A stretch of DNA of 64,000 nucleotides, taken from Pseudomonas salomonii (GTDB lineage Bacteria > Pseudomonadota > Gammaproteobacteria > Pseudomonadales > Pseudomonadaceae). The translations under genes and the position numbers were made by a program. The DNA lies in NCBI RefSeq assembly GCF_900107155.1, contig NZ_FNOX01000003.1:124001-188000 (forward strand), read 5' to 3'. The notes below the pieces were generated by a model that did not search any database, was not told the origin of the DNA, and worked only from the letters and a program-made list of their open reading frames with translations. Shown here in pieces: positions 24,615 through 34,325 of this stretch. Position 1 is the first letter of the stretch. Each line of letters starts with the position of its first letter.

Positions 24615-26288
24615 TCAATCTTCGCGGTAGCGACGCAGCTTCAACTGCTTACCGGCAACGCGAGTGTCTTTGAGCTTGGCCAGCAGTTTTTCCAGACCGT
24701 CTTCCGGCAGCTCCACCAGGGAGAAGCTGTCACGCACCTGGATGCGACCGATGGCTTCACGTGCCAGGCCACCCTCATTGAGGATAGCGCCCAGCAGGTT
24801 CTTGGCGGCGATACCGTCACGCGCGCCCAGCGCGGTACGGCAACGAGCACGGCCTTCGGCCAATGGAACCGGAGCGCGACGCTCACGATCACCACGGTCC
24901 GGACGGTCGCCAGTACGCTCTGGACGATCACCGCGTGGCGCGTTGTTCGGTACCAGCGGGCGTTCTTTCTCGATCGCTGCCAGGGTCAGGGCCTGACCGT
25001 TGGTGGCTTTGCGCAGCAGAGCTGCAGCCAGGGCACGTGGGGTGCAACCGATATCGGCAGTCAGGCGGTCCAGCAGGTCGCCGTGGGTCGATTCAGCGTC
25101 AGCCACCAGCGGCGACAGGCTGTTGGTCAGTTTCTTGATGCGCGCATCGAGAACGGCCTGGGCATCCGGCAGGCGGACTTCGGCAACTTTCTGACCGGTG
25201 ACACGCTCGATCACTTGCAGCATGCGGCGCTCACGTGGAGTCACCAGCAACAATGCACGACCTTCGCGACCCGCACGGCCGGTACGGCCGATACGGTGAA
25301 CGTAGGACTCTGGATCGTAAGGCATGTCAACGTTGAACACGTGGGTGATACGTGGAACGTCGAGGCCACGGGCGGCAACGTCGGTCGCCACAACGATGTC
25401 CAGACGGCCATCCTTGAGGGAGTCGATCACACGCTCACGCTGGTTCTGGGCAATGTCACCGTTCAGCGCAGCGGCTTTGTAGCCTTTGGCTTCCAGGGCG
25501 CTGGCCAGGTCCAGGGTCGCTTGCTTGGTGCGCACGAACATGATCAGGGCGTCGAAGTCTTCGACTTCCAGCAGGCTCAATACAGCCGAGGTCTTCTGGT
25601 CAGCGTGAACCAACAGGTGAGCCTGTTCGATCGCGGTAACGGTCTGAGTCTTGGTCTGGATCTTCACGTGTTGCGGATCGCGCAGGTGGCGTTCGGCAAT
25701 GGCACGGATCGACTGTGGCAGGGTGGCCGAGAACAGTACGGTCTGACGGGTCGGTGGCAGCGCTTTAAAGATGACTTCCAGGTCATCCATGAAGCCCAGC
25801 TTCAACATTTCGTCAGCTTCGTCCAGAACCAGGTGGTTCACGGTCGACAGCACTTTCTCGTCACGACGCAGGTGGTCGCACAGACGGCCCGGGGTGGCGA
25901 CAACGATCTGTGCGCCGTTACGGATTGCTTTGAGTTGTGGGCCCATAGGCGCGCCGCCGTAAACGGCCACAACGGTTACGCCTGGCATTTGCTTGGCGTA
26001 GGTTTCAAAAGCGGTTGCTACTTGCAGCGCCAACTCACGGGTTGGCGCCAGGATCAGGGCTTGCGGCTCGCGCTTGGCAGGATCGATGCAGTGCAGGATA
26101 GGCAGGGCGAACGCGGCGGTTTTACCGGTACCGGTTTGCGCCTGGCCAATCATGTCTTGGCCGGCCATGATGATCGGGATCGATTGCTGCTGAATAGCCG
26201 AAGGTTCTTCGTAGCCGGTCGCAATGACGGCAGCAAGAATGTTCGGGTTAAGATTAAAAGCGGCGAAGCCGCCGGTTTCCTGGGTCAT
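24615..26288 (-). CDS. deaD: DEAD-box ATP-dependent RNA helicase DeaD/CsdA
   Basis: A protein of 557 residues. The helicase core includes a Q-motif Gln pair (AIQQQSIP), AQTGTGKT (50-57), PTRELA, DEAD at 155-158, SAT at 186-188 and HRIGRTGRAGREG. After a basic, low-complexity RGDRPERTGDRPDRGDR segment (about 445-470), a DbpA-type RNA-binding domain ends the protein (AKNLLGAILNEGGLAREAIG..). The role is ribosome assembly and RNA unwinding, especially in the cold. The start is ATG 26288, with a long leader upstream. Confidence 0.94.
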   Translation of the reverse strand: MTQETGGFAAFNLNPNILAAVIATGYEEPSAIQQQSIPIIMAGQDMIGQAQTGTGKTAAFALPILHCIDPAKREPQALILAPTRELALQVATAFETYAKQMPGVTVVAVYGGAPMGPQLKAIRNGAQIVVATPGRLCDHLRRDEKVLSTVNHLVLDEADEMLKLGFMDDLEVIFKALPPTRQTVLFSATLPQSIRAIAERHLRDPQHVKIQTKTQTVTAIEQAHLLVHADQKTSAVLSLLEVEDFDALIMFVRTKQATLDLASALEAKGYKAAALNGDIAQNQRERVIDSLKDGRLDIVVATDVAARGLDVPRITHVFNVDMPYDPESYVHRIGRTGRAGREGRALLLVTPRERRMLQVIERVTGQKVAEVRLPDAQAVLDARIKKLTNSLSPLVADAESTHGDLLDRLTADIGCTPRALAAALLRKATNGQALTLAAIEKERPLVPNNAPRGDRPERTGDRPDRGDRERRAPVPLAEGRARCRTALGARDGIAAKNLLGAILNEGGLAREAIGRIQVRDSFSLVELPEDGLEKLLAKLKDTRVAGKQLKLRRYRED

Positions 26289-26514
26289 GGGTCTGCCTCT
26301 AAGTGCATCCGCAAAGACCCATGCTCCAAAGCTGCGCATGCCGTGTTGAGACTCAAGAGTCGCCCTGGCTGCTTTGTCGGCGGGGATTTGCGAAAACGAA
26401 TGAATGAAAAAGATTCGTCAAGGGAGAGTCCGCTGTGCGGACGTGCAGCCGAAGCTGACTTCGGGGAATTGCGCTACCTAAACGCGGCCCGGTTAAAGGC
26501 CGGCGCGCACTATA
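26289..26514 (-). promoter_or_regulatory. Long 5' leader and -10 box of deaD
   Basis: On the minus strand a TATAGT -10 box lies at 26509-26514; the -35 is poorly conserved. This would give an RNA leader of about 210 nt before the ATG. The deaD/csdA genes of other gamma-proteobacteria also carry long regulatory leaders involved in cold-shock control and autoregulation. The rest of the 424-bp gap to the crotonase gene (26515-26712) shows no gene. Confidence 0.45.
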
Positions 26515-26712
26515 CCGGAAATAGCTGAAAAAGGGAGCTTTTTTTATCCGAAAGTGCCGATATACCGCGCTGCGTCACAGTCTTTGCGCATACCCGCGCC
26601 AAGGTCTATTTTTCAAAGGCCCGGCCCTGTTGGTCACAACATTTAAACGGTTCACCTGTGCATCAAGACCCATTGGTCTAAAACCCTACCCAAGCCCCCG
26701 AGGCCACCCCCG

Positions 26713-27504
26713 ATGAATCAAGCCAGCAGCAGTCGCGTCAGCCGTGAATTAAAGGGTCATGTCCTGCTGTTGGGGCTGGATCGAGTGGCCAAGCGCAATG
26801 CCTTTGACCTGGACCTGCTCAATGAGCTGAGCCTGGCCTATGGCGAATTTGATCGAAACGACGACGCTCGGGTCGCGGTGGTATTTGCCCACGGCGAGCA
26901 TTTTACCGCCGGGCTGGACCTGGCCAATGTCAGTGGCGTGATGTCGGGAGGCTGGCAACCACCGTTGGGCGGCTGCGATCCGTGGGGCGTGTTTGCCGGC
27001 CCCCGCGTCAATAAACCGGTGATCGTCGCGGCCCAGGGTTACTGCCTGACCATCGGTATCGAGTTGATGCTGGCGGCGGATATCAACCTCTGTGCCAGCA
27101 ACACGCGCTTTGCACAGATGGAAGTGCAGCGCGGGATCTTCCCGTTCGGCGGCGCGACCCTGCGTTTTCATCAGATTGCCGGCTGGGGCAACGCCATGCG
27201 CTGGCTGCTGACCGGCGATGAATTCGACGCCCATGAGGCGCTGCGGCTGGGGCTGGTGCAGGAAGTGATGGCCAGTGAAGACCTGCTGCCGCGCGCCATC
27301 GAGCTGGCCAGCCGCATTGCCCGCCAGGCGCCGTTAGGGGTGCAGGCGACATTGATGTCGGCACGTCAGGCGCGCATGGAAGGCGAAACCGTTGCGGCGG
27401 CAGGGTTGCAGGGGGTGGTGGAGAAGCTGCTCAACAGCGAGGATGCCAAGGAAGGTGTGCGGGCCATGATCGAGAAGCGGCCGGGGGTGTTCAAGGGGAT
27501 TTGA
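26713..27504 (+). CDS. Crotonase / enoyl-CoA hydratase-isomerase family protein
   Basis: A crotonase-fold protein of 263 residues. The first oxyanion-hole segment is HFTAGLDLANV, the second is GYCLTIGIELMLAADI, and the C-terminal trimerisation helix contains KRPGVFKGI. In the second segment a Thr-Ile-Gly replaces the usual A-x-G-G-G context. The catalytic Glu position is near MEVQRGIFPFGG. The CoA substrate cannot be told from sequence. It is divergent from deaD, as in PAO1 PA2840/PA2841. Confidence 0.85.
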   Translation: MNQASSSRVSRELKGHVLLLGLDRVAKRNAFDLDLLNELSLAYGEFDRNDDARVAVVFAHGEHFTAGLDLANVSGVMSGGWQPPLGGCDPWGVFAGPRVNKPVIVAAQGYCLTIGIELMLAADINLCASNTRFAQMEVQRGIFPFGGATLRFHQIAGWGNAMRWLLTGDEFDAHEALRLGLVQEVMASEDLLPRAIELASRIARQAPLGVQATLMSARQARMEGETVAAAGLQGVVEKLLNSEDAKEGVRAMIEKRPGVFKGI

Positions 27505-27532
27505 ATACCCTGGAATCGCTGTCTACAGGAGT

Positions 27533-27626
27533 GGCCTCTTCGCGAGCAAGCCCGCTCCCACATTTTTACGCGTACATCCTTTGGAATGCAGTCGAATGTG
27601 GGAGCGGGCTTGCTCGCGAAGAGGCC
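27533..27626. repeat. Interspersed palindrome, GTGGGAGC-GGGCTTGC family, copy 2
   Basis: Perfect 31-nt inverted arms at 27533-27563 and 27596-27626 are separated by 32 nt. It lies between the convergent crotonase and spermidine-synthase-like genes and begins 29 nt after the crotonase stop. Confidence 0.9.
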
Positions 27627-27637
27627 GGTACAGGCAA

Positions 27638-28393
27638 CTAAGTCGCCGGCCGAATCGCCTTGATCAACGCCTGCAACGAGTACCCCAGCCGCGGCGCCAA
27701 CGCCTCGGCGCGCGCCGTGAGGGCACCCAGATCAAGCTCTTGATCCAGCTCCGAAGGCACCAGCAAAATCACATTGCCCTCCTTCACCGGCAGTTCCCAG
27801 TAATGCCGGTGATACAACCCGCGCAACAACGCCGCGCCCAATGGTTTACCGTCATCGGTCGCCCACTGGTTGATCACCAGCCAGCCGCCGGGGTTGAGCT
27901 TTTTCTGGCAGTTTTCCAGGAAGGTCCAGGCCAGGTGCCCGACGCCCGGGCCGACATCGGTGTACAGGTCGACAAAGATCAGGTCGGCCGACTCGGCGGT
28001 ATCGAGCAATTGCAGCGCGTCACCAATGCGGATGTACAAGCGCGGGTCGTCATCCAGCCCCAGGTACTCGATGGCCAGGCGCGGCACATCCGGGCGCAGT
28101 TCAATGGCCTCGACGTCTTCCAGCGGCAGAAACTTGAGGCACGCCTGGGTCAGCGTGCCGGCGCCCAGGCCGAGGAACAGCGCGCTCTCCGGTTGCTCAT
28201 GGCACAACGCGCCAATCAACATCGCACGGGTGTAGTCATACTCCAGCCAGCTCGGGTCGGCGGTAAACACGCAGCTTTGCTCGATGGCATCGCCAAACTC
28301 GAGAAAACGGTAATCGGCCACTTCGAGCACACGGATCATGCCGAAATCATCATGGACTTCGGCCAGCAGGCGCTCGACACGCTCCTCGCTCAT
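27638..28393 (-). CDS. Spermidine-synthase-like SAM-dependent methyltransferase fold protein
   Basis: A protein of 251 residues with a Rossmann methyltransferase fold (SALFLGLGAGTLTQACL, VEAIELRPDV, ADLIFVDLYTDVGP) in the spermidine synthase-like superfamily. It lacks the longer N-terminal beta domain of true SpeE, so it is probably not a polyamine synthase. The start at 28393 follows AGGAG. It is divergent from the class II DAHP synthase with a gap of about 120 bp. Confidence 0.75.
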   Translation of the reverse strand: MSEERVERLLAEVHDDFGMIRVLEVADYRFLEFGDAIEQSCVFTADPSWLEYDYTRAMLIGALCHEQPESALFLGLGAGTLTQACLKFLPLEDVEAIELRPDVPRLAIEYLGLDDDPRLYIRIGDALQLLDTAESADLIFVDLYTDVGPGVGHLAWTFLENCQKKLNPGGWLVINQWATDDGKPLGAALLRGLYHRHYWELPVKEGNVILLVPSELDQELDLGALTARAEALAPRLGYSLQALIKAIRPAT

Positions 28394-28514
28394 CACTACT
28401 CCTAAAGGGTTTACCGCACGGCAAAGGCGCGATTGTCGGCCAAGCGGCGGCAACAGGTCACGCACTAATTGCTGCTAACATTGGCGCCCGACCGTCAATC
28501 AACCTATCGAGTTC

Positions 28515-29864
28515 ATGATGAGCCAACCCTGGAGCCCCGACAGCTGGCGCGCCCTGCCGATCCAGCAACAACCCCAGTACCCGGACGCTGCGCACTTGCT
28601 GCACGTGGAGCAAAGCCTGGCCAGCTACCCGCCACTGGTGTTTGCCGGGGAAGCCCGCGAATTGCGCCGCCAGTTTGCCGAAGTGACCCAGGGCCGCGCC
28701 TTCCTGTTGCAGGGTGGCGACTGCGCCGAGAGCTTTGCCGAGTTTTCTGCGGCAAAAATCCGCGACACCTTCAAGGTGCTGCTGCAGATGGCGATCGTGA
28801 TGACCTTCGCCGCCGGTTGCCCGGTGGTCAAGGTCGGACGCATGGCCGGCCAGTTCGCCAAGCCGCGCTCGGCCAACGATGAAACCATCGACGGCGTCAC
28901 CCTGCCCGCCTACCGTGGCGACATCGTCAACGGCATCGGCTTCGATGAAAAAAGCCGCGTGCCGGACCCGGACCGCCTGCTGCAGTCCTACCACCAGTCC
29001 ACTGCCACCCTGAATTTGCTGCGTGCGTTTGCCCAGGGCGGGTTTGCCGACCTGCACCAGGTGCATAAGTGGAACCTGGACTTTATCGCCAACTCCGCGC
29101 TGGCCGAAAAATACAGCCAACTGGCCGACCGCATCGACGAAACCCTGGCGTTCATGCGTGCCTGCGGCATGGACAGCTCGCCGCAACTGCGCGAAACCAG
29201 CTTCTTCACCGCCCACGAAGCGCTGCTGCTGAACTATGAACAAGCCTTCGTGCGCCGCGACAGCCTGACCAATGACTATTACGACTGCTCGGCCCATATG
29301 CTCTGGATCGGTGACCGCACCCGTCAGCTGGACGGCGCCCATGTCGAGTTCCTGCGCGGGGTCAACAACCCGATCGGGGTCAAGGTCGGCCCAAGCATGA
29401 AGCCTGAGGACCTGATCCGCCTGATCGACATCCTCAACCCGGACAACGATCCAGGCCGCCTCAACCTGATCGCGCGCATGGGCGCCGGCAAGGTCGGCGA
29501 CCACCTGCCCAACCTGATTCGTGCGGTACAGCGCGAGGGCAAACAGGTGCTGTGGAGTTCGGACCCGATGCACGGCAACACCATCAAGGCCAGCAGCGGC
29601 TACAAGACCCGCGACTTTGCGCAGATTCTTGGCGAGGTGAAGGAGTTCTTCCAGGTGCACCAGGCCGAGGGCAGCTATGCCGGCGGGATCCATATCGAGA
29701 TGACCGGGCAGAACGTCACCGAATGCATCGGCGGCGCACGGCCGATTACCGAAGATGGTTTGTCGGACCGTTATCACACCCACTGTGACCCACGGATGAA
29801 TGCCGACCAGTCGCTGGAATTGGCGTTTCTGATTGCCGAGACGTTGAAGCAAGTCAAACGCTGA
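28515..29864 (+). CDS. 3-deoxy-7-phosphoheptulonate synthase, class II (DAHP synthase)
   Basis: A class II (plant/mycobacterial-type) DAHP synthase of 449 residues, joining PEP and erythrose-4-phosphate as the first shikimate step. Signatures are [39 protein letters not shown] and WSSDPMHGN. The start is ATG 28515, with a second ATG directly after. In Pseudomonas class II enzymes may serve either general aromatic synthesis or secondary metabolism. This one lies in a core location outside any phenazine-like cluster, which favours a housekeeping role. A class I enzyme is encoded at 42750. Confidence 0.94.
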   Translation: MMSQPWSPDSWRALPIQQQPQYPDAAHLLHVEQSLASYPPLVFAGEARELRRQFAEVTQGRAFLLQGGDCAESFAEFSAAKIRDTFKVLLQMAIVMTFAAGCPVVKVGRMAGQFAKPRSANDETIDGVTLPAYRGDIVNGIGFDEKSRVPDPDRLLQSYHQSTATLNLLRAFAQGGFADLHQVHKWNLDFIANSALAEKYSQLADRIDETLAFMRACGMDSSPQLRETSFFTAHEALLLNYEQAFVRRDSLTNDYYDCSAHMLWIGDRTRQLDGAHVEFLRGVNNPIGVKVGPSMKPEDLIRLIDILNPDNDPGRLNLIARMGAGKVGDHLPNLIRAVQREGKQVLWSSDPMHGNTIKASSGYKTRDFAQILGEVKEFFQVHQAEGSYAGGIHIEMTGQNVTECIGGARPITEDGLSDRYHTHCDPRMNADQSLELAFLIAETLKQVKR

Positions 29865-29876
29865 CTCATAGGCTTG

Positions 29877-30012
29877 TTGTGGCGAGCGGGCTTGCCCCGC
29901 GTTGGGTGGCGAAGCCACCCTGAAACCAGCCACCCCGTTCTTCCAGATATACCGAGGTGTTTGTGATGGGGCTGCTTCGCAGCCCAACGCGGGGCAAGCC
30001 CGCTCGCCACAA
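29877..30012. repeat. Interspersed palindromic doublet (GGCGAGCGGGCTTGCCCCGC family)
   Basis: Perfect 30-nt inverted outer arms (29877-29906 and 29983-30012) enclose two small hairpins, GGGTGGC-GAA-GCCACCC (29904-29920) and GGGCTGC-TTC-GCAGCCC (29969-29985). This paired structure (BIME-like) separates two convergent genes. It is the only copy of this family in the window. Confidence 0.88.
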
Positions 30013-30026
30013 AAGCCCTCGACAAC

Positions 30027-31244
30027 TCATATTTGCAACATCGCCACCCGAAGCCGCGCCGCACTCGGCCGCTGGCAGTTGAGCTGCACCTGCTCCAACC
30101 CCAGCCAGGCCGCCATCTGCCGCAGATTCAGGGCTAACGCCTGCATCCCTTCCTCATCCAGCCCCGGCTCCTCCTCATGCACCGCGTGCACCGCCAGGCG
30201 CCCATTGGCGCGCTCAGCGCGCAGGTCAACCCGTGCGGCGATCCGTTCGTTGTGCAAAAACGGCAACACGTAGTAGCCATACACCCGTTTGTGTTGCGGG
30301 GTGTAGATCTCCAGCCGGTAACGGAAGTCGAACAGGCGCTCGGTGCGGCTGCGCTCCCAGATCAATGAATCGAACGGCGAGAGCAAGGCGCTTGCTGGCA
30401 GTTTGCGCGGCACTTTGGGTTCAGGCAGGCAGTACGCCGGCTGTTTCCAGCCCTGCACCTGGCACACCTGCAACTGCCCATCCTCGACCAACTCGGCCAG
30501 GCGGCCACGGCTGTCGGCGGGGTCGAGGCGGAAATAGTCGCGCAGGTCTTTTTCGGCGGCGACACCCAATGCGGTCGCGCTGTGCAGCAGCAAGCCACGC
30601 TGAGCGTCGGCCTCGCTCACAGACGCTTGAAGAATGTCGGCAGGAATGACCCGTTCCGGTAAATCATAAAGCCGCTCAAAACCGCGCCGCCCCGCGACGG
30701 TGACCAGACCGGCAGCGAACAGCCATTCCAGCGCGTGTTTTTCCTCACTCCAATCCCACCAAGGGCCGGCACGCTCCTCGCGGGTCGACAAGCTGCCCGC
30801 GCCCAATGCGCCCTGCTGCTCGACGGTGTGCAGCACGCGCTCGATGGTGGCCTGCTGCTCACGCCCAAAACGCGCCATCTGCGAATAGATGCCCTGCCCC
30901 AACTTCGCCCGCTCCATGCGCCAGCGCATCAACGGGTACAGCGCCATGGGCAGCAAAGAGGCCTCATGGCCCCAGTACTCAAACAACGAGCGGCGCCGGC
31001 CCTGGCTCCAGGCAGCGTGTTCAAGGATCAACGGGGAGTAATGGCCCAGGCGCGAAAACAGCGGCAGGTAATGGGAACGCACCACGGCGTTGACCGAATC
31101 GATCTGCAATACACCCAACCGCTCAATCAAACGGTTGAGGTGCGCAGCCTTGATCAAGGCCGGCGCCTGGCGCCCGGAAAAACCCTGGGCCGCCAGCGCC
31201 ATGCGGCGTGCTTGCTTGAGGGAAAAGGACAGGTCGACGGGCAT
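30027..31244 (-). CDS. YcaQ/AlkX-type winged-helix DNA glycosylase
   Basis: A HTH_42-superfamily protein of 405 residues. Members repair bulky or crosslinked N7-alkyl purines. The LGVLQIDSVNAV segment carries the Gln-hydrophobic-Asp motif that marks the YcaQ/AlkX branch, rather than the Gln-x-Gln of antibiotic self-resistance AlkZ. SLFEYWGHEASLLP, the central helices and PFDSLIWERSRTERLFDF are family signatures. There is no biosynthetic cluster nearby, consistent with a general repair role for the AlkX branch. Confidence 0.85.
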   Translation of the reverse strand: MPVDLSFSLKQARRMALAAQGFSGRQAPALIKAAHLNRLIERLGVLQIDSVNAVVRSHYLPLFSRLGHYSPLILEHAAWSQGRRRSLFEYWGHEASLLPMALYPLMRWRMERAKLGQGIYSQMARFGREQQATIERVLHTVEQQGALGAGSLSTREERAGPWWDWSEEKHALEWLFAAGLVTVAGRRGFERLYDLPERVIPADILQASVSEADAQRGLLLHSATALGVAAEKDLRDYFRLDPADSRGRLAELVEDGQLQVCQVQGWKQPAYCLPEPKVPRKLPASALLSPFDSLIWERSRTERLFDFRYRLEIYTPQHKRVYGYYVLPFLHNERIAARVDLRAERANGRLAVHAVHEEEPGLDEEGMQALALNLRQMAAWLGLEQVQLNCQRPSAARLRVAMLQI

Positions 31245-31289
31245 GGTTCTCTCCGTATGAGCTCGCCGACCACCCTACTGCATCCCGGG

Positions 31290-31496
31290 TCATTTTCGCA
31301 GCGGGTCTTGCCAGAAATGCAGGTGACGCTCCTGCTCGACATCGCCGCGATTGAGCCCGATGTCCTTGAGCGCTTCATCGCTCAAGCTTGCCAGGGCATG
31401 GCGCTCTTCATGCAGCGCCTGCCAGCGGGCGACCGTGCGCAACAGCCCGGAAAACGGGCGTTTGCCCAGCAACACAAAACCTTTCTGACCTTTCAT
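31290..31496 (-). CDS. DUF1127 small protein
   Basis: A protein of 68 residues with the C-terminal DUF1127 signature (LASLSDEALKDIGLNRGDVE) preceded by a basic helix (RTVARWQALHEERHAL). Arg-rich DUF1127 proteins have been linked to phosphate/carbon metabolism and RNA turnover in alpha-proteobacteria; in Pseudomonas the role is open. The ATG at 31496 follows GAGGGCGAGAAG. It is divergent from the LysR gene at 31567 with only 70 bp between, so that regulator may control it. Confidence 0.85.
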   Translation of the reverse strand: MKGQKGFVLLGKRPFSGLLRTVARWQALHEERHALASLSDEALKDIGLNRGDVEQERHLHFWQDPLRK

Positions 31497-31566
31497 CTTC
31501 TCGCCCTCCAGTGGGGATGGCGCAAGTGTGTGCCTGGCCTTATGATCAATCCAACGAATGTTTCTT

Positions 31567-32448
31567 ATGCAATACATCTCGGAGATTGATCAATTGTCCG
31601 GCTACCCAAGCATCGACACCGACGTGCTGCGCACCTTCGTCGCCATTGCCGACCAGGGCGGCTTTACCCGCGCCGGCGAGTCGGTCAACCGCACACAATC
31701 GGCAGTGAGCATGCAGATGAAGCGGCTGGAAGAAGACGTGCTGCAACGCAAGCTGTTCGAGCGCGATGGCCGACAAGTCAGGCTCACGCCGGAAGGCGAG
31801 GTATTACTGGGTTATGCACGGCGCATCCTGAAACTGCACAGTGAAGTGTTCAACACCCTGCGCGAGCCGCATATGGTGGGATTGGTGCGCATCGGCACGC
31901 CGGATGACTACGTGATGCGCTTTCTGCCAGGCATTCTCAAACAGTTTTCCAAGGCTTACCCGCTGATCCAGATCGAGATGCACTGTGAGTCGTCATCGGT
32001 GTTGATGCAGCGCAGAGACTTGGCGCTGACGGTCATCAGCCGTGAACCCGGCAAGGAAATCGGCGAGTTGTTGCGCACCGAGCGCATGGTGTGGGCGGCC
32101 GCGCCGTGCTTCTGCGTGGACGAGCACGAGGCACTGCCCCTGGCCGGTTCCGGTACTGACTGCCTTTACTACCAGTGGACCCGTGCAGCGCTGGATGCGG
32201 CCGGGCGTGATTATCGCATGGCCTACCACAGCTCTAATGTGGCGGCGATCCAGGCGGTGGTTAACGCGGGCCTGGCCGTGATGGTGTGCATGGAAAGCCT
32301 GGTGACCGACGACTTGCGAATCCTGAGCAGCGACGAAGGCTTCCCGCCACTGCCCTCGATGAACCTGCACTTGTTACGCAACCCGGCAATGACATCGCCG
32401 ATCACCGAATGCCTGGCGGACTACATCGTCGAAGGCTTCAGACTTTAA
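31567..32448 (+). CDS. LysR-type transcriptional regulator
   Basis: A LysR-type regulator of 293 residues with an N-terminal winged helix (IADQGGFTRAGESVNRTQSAVSMQMKRLE) and an effector-binding domain (LVRIGTPDDYVMRFLPGIL..). The target and ligand are unknown. The divergent DUF1127 gene is 70 bp away, and the gene is convergent with a TauE/SafE permease whose 3' end it overlaps by 11 bp. I chose ATG 31567; ATG 31558 is also possible. Confidence 0.85.
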   Translation: MQYISEIDQLSGYPSIDTDVLRTFVAIADQGGFTRAGESVNRTQSAVSMQMKRLEEDVLQRKLFERDGRQVRLTPEGEVLLGYARRILKLHSEVFNTLREPHMVGLVRIGTPDDYVMRFLPGILKQFSKAYPLIQIEMHCESSSVLMQRRDLALTVISREPGKEIGELLRTERMVWAAAPCFCVDEHEALPLAGSGTDCLYYQWTRAALDAAGRDYRMAYHSSNVAAIQAVVNAGLAVMVCMESLVTDDLRILSSDEGFPPLPSMNLHLLRNPAMTSPITECLADYIVEGFRL

Positions 32449-33184
32449 AGGTCAACATCACCGCACACACGGCCAGGAAGGCGCAGAACAGCCCGCGCAA
32501 CACACGCTCGGGCAGTGCATGGGCGACTTTCACGCCCCAACTGATGCTGAGCAGGCCGCCCACCGCCAACGGCACGCCGATCATCCAGTCCACCTCATGG
32601 TGCCAGGCGTAGGTGACCAGCGTCACGCTGGTGCTGGGCAATGCCAGGGCCAGTGACAGGCCTTGCGCAACCACTTGGGTGGTGCCGAACAGACTGGTCA
32701 GCACCGGCGTGGCAACCACCGCGCCGCCCACGCCGAACAAGCCGCCCATTGAACCGGACGCGGCACCCAGCACGCCAAGCCATGGCCAGGAATAACGCAT
32801 TTGCGCGGTCGGCGGCGCGTTGCGGGTGAACAGGCGCAGCAGGTTGTACGCCGCCAGCGTCAGCAAGAACGCGATGAAGCCGATGCGCATGGCCCCGGCG
32901 TCCAGGCCCACCGCCCAGATCGAACCCAGCCAGGCAAAGCTGAAGCCCATCACCCCCAGCGGCAACGCGTGGCGCAATTCAATCCGGTTACGCTGGTGGT
33001 AACGCCACAAGGCCAGCATCACGTTGGGCACAACCATCACCAAGGCTGTGCCTTGGGCAATCTGTTGATCCAGGCCAAACAACACGCCGAGCACCGGAAT
33101 TGCAATAAGCCCGCCACCAATGCCAAACAAGCCGCCGACCGTGCCGAGCGCCGCGCCCAATACCAGATACATCGCCAAATCCAT
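32438..33184 (-). CDS. TauE/SafE-family membrane permease
   Basis: A protein of 248 residues with about seven to eight membrane segments. The family's internal duplication is visible as paired Gly-rich loops GGLFGIGGGLIAIPVL and GGLFGVGGAVVATPVL. Members export sulfite, sulfoacetate or other organic anions; the substrate here is not evident. I start at ATG 33184 (a GTG directly precedes it). It is divergent from a LysR gene with a gap of about 110 bp, a likely regulator-target pair. Confidence 0.88.
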   Translation of the reverse strand: MDLAMYLVLGAALGTVGGLFGIGGGLIAIPVLGVLFGLDQQIAQGTALVMVVPNVMLALWRYHQRNRIELRHALPLGVMGFSFAWLGSIWAVGLDAGAMRIGFIAFLLTLAAYNLLRLFTRNAPPTAQMRYSWPWLGVLGAASGSMGGLFGVGGAVVATPVLTSLFGTTQVVAQGLSLALALPSTSVTLVTYAWHHEVDWMIGVPLAVGGLLSISWGVKVAHALPERVLRGLFCAFLAVCAVMLTFKV

Positions 33185-33295
33185 CACCGCTCACCACTCC
33201 AGATGCCCAGGCCTTGCATGCTACGCAGTCGGCTCTAGCGCGGAAACGCACAGCAACGCACAATGGCTGTGCCAATCTCGCATAAGCACACACCC

Positions 33296-34246
33296 ATGAA
33301 CCCCAACACTCTGACCGAGCAACTGAGTCTGTTTCTGGATGTATTGGAGGCCGGCAGCTTTTCCGCCGCCGCGCGCCTCCATCCACTGACACCTTCGGCG
33401 GTGGCGCGGCGCATCGACAGCCTGGAAAGCTCGGTGGGCAGCCGCCTGTTCCAGCGCAGCACCCATGCGGTAGTGCCCACGCCGGCGGGCCTGGCCTTCG
33501 CCGAGCGGGCGCGTCGGATCGTCAGCGAATTGCAACTGGCCCGCGCCGAAGCCGTGTCCCTGAGCCATGCGCCGGAAGGCTTGATCCGGGTGGACGCCCC
33601 CGCCGCCTTTGGTCGACGGCACTTGGCGCCGGTGATTGCCGACTTTTTGAATGTGTACCCTGGTCTCGATGTGCACCTGCACTTGATCGACAGCTTTGTC
33701 GATATGCAGGGTGCGCACCTGGGCAAAGTCGATTTGGTGCTGCGCGCCGGGCATATCGTTGACACGCGCCTGGTGGCCACGCCCCTGGCGAGCATTGTGC
33801 GTATCGCCTGCGCCAGCCCGGCGTACCTCAAAAGCCATGGCACGCCCAGCCACCCACGCGAGCTGAGCGAGCACGATGGCCTTGACTGGGACGGCCTGGC
33901 GCCGATGTTCGCGTGGCGCTTCGAACTGGATGGGCGCCGCACCCTCTGCCGGCCGCGGCGTATCCGCATGAGCGCCAACAATGCCGAAGCCCTGCTGTCT
34001 GGTGCCCTGGCCGGGCTGGGCATTGCCCACCTGCCCACGTGGCTGGCCAGCGAATACCTGGTGCGCGGCGAGCTGCTGCCGCTGTTTTGCGAAAACGGAC
34101 TGCCCAGCCCGGAAACCGCCGGTATCTATGCGTTGCGCCTGGAACAGCAACCCAATGCGCGCAGCCGCTTGCTGCTGGAATACCTCAAATCACGTTTCAG
34201 CCCCGTGCCGCCATGGGATCTGGCGCTGCAAAGCGGCCTGGTCTGA
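33296..34246 (+). CDS. LysR-type transcriptional regulator
   Basis: A protein of 316 residues. Its winged helix (LDVLEAGSFSAAARLHPLTPSAVARRIDSLE) and effector domain resemble the CrgA/DsdC-like subgroup with an RVDAPAAFGRRHLAPVIADFL segment. The start is ATG 33296. It is divergent from the TauE/SafE permease, its most likely target. It is followed by ohrR 79 bp downstream. Confidence 0.85.
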   Translation: MNPNTLTEQLSLFLDVLEAGSFSAAARLHPLTPSAVARRIDSLESSVGSRLFQRSTHAVVPTPAGLAFAERARRIVSELQLARAEAVSLSHAPEGLIRVDAPAAFGRRHLAPVIADFLNVYPGLDVHLHLIDSFVDMQGAHLGKVDLVLRAGHIVDTRLVATPLASIVRIACASPAYLKSHGTPSHPRELSEHDGLDWDGLAPMFAWRFELDGRRTLCRPRRIRMSANNAEALLSGALAGLGIAHLPTWLASEYLVRGELLPLFCENGLPSPETAGIYALRLEQQPNARSRLLLEYLKSRFSPVPPWDLALQSGLV

Positions 34247-34325
34247 CCGATGCGCCAGAATTATCTGGCGCATTAAAGGTTTGCCCGCTAGATTCCTGGA
34301 CAGGCACGCTTTTTAAGGCATCACC

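Noticed and set aside
27638..28393. Genuine spermidine synthase (speE)
   Set aside because: It has the nucleotide-binding fold but lacks the N-terminal beta domain and polyamine-site motifs; only a spermidine-synthase-like call is supported.
30027..31244. Antibiotic self-resistance glycosylase (AlkZ)
   Set aside because: The active-site motif is Gln-Ile-Asp, typical of the YcaQ/AlkX branch, and there is no biosynthetic cluster around it.
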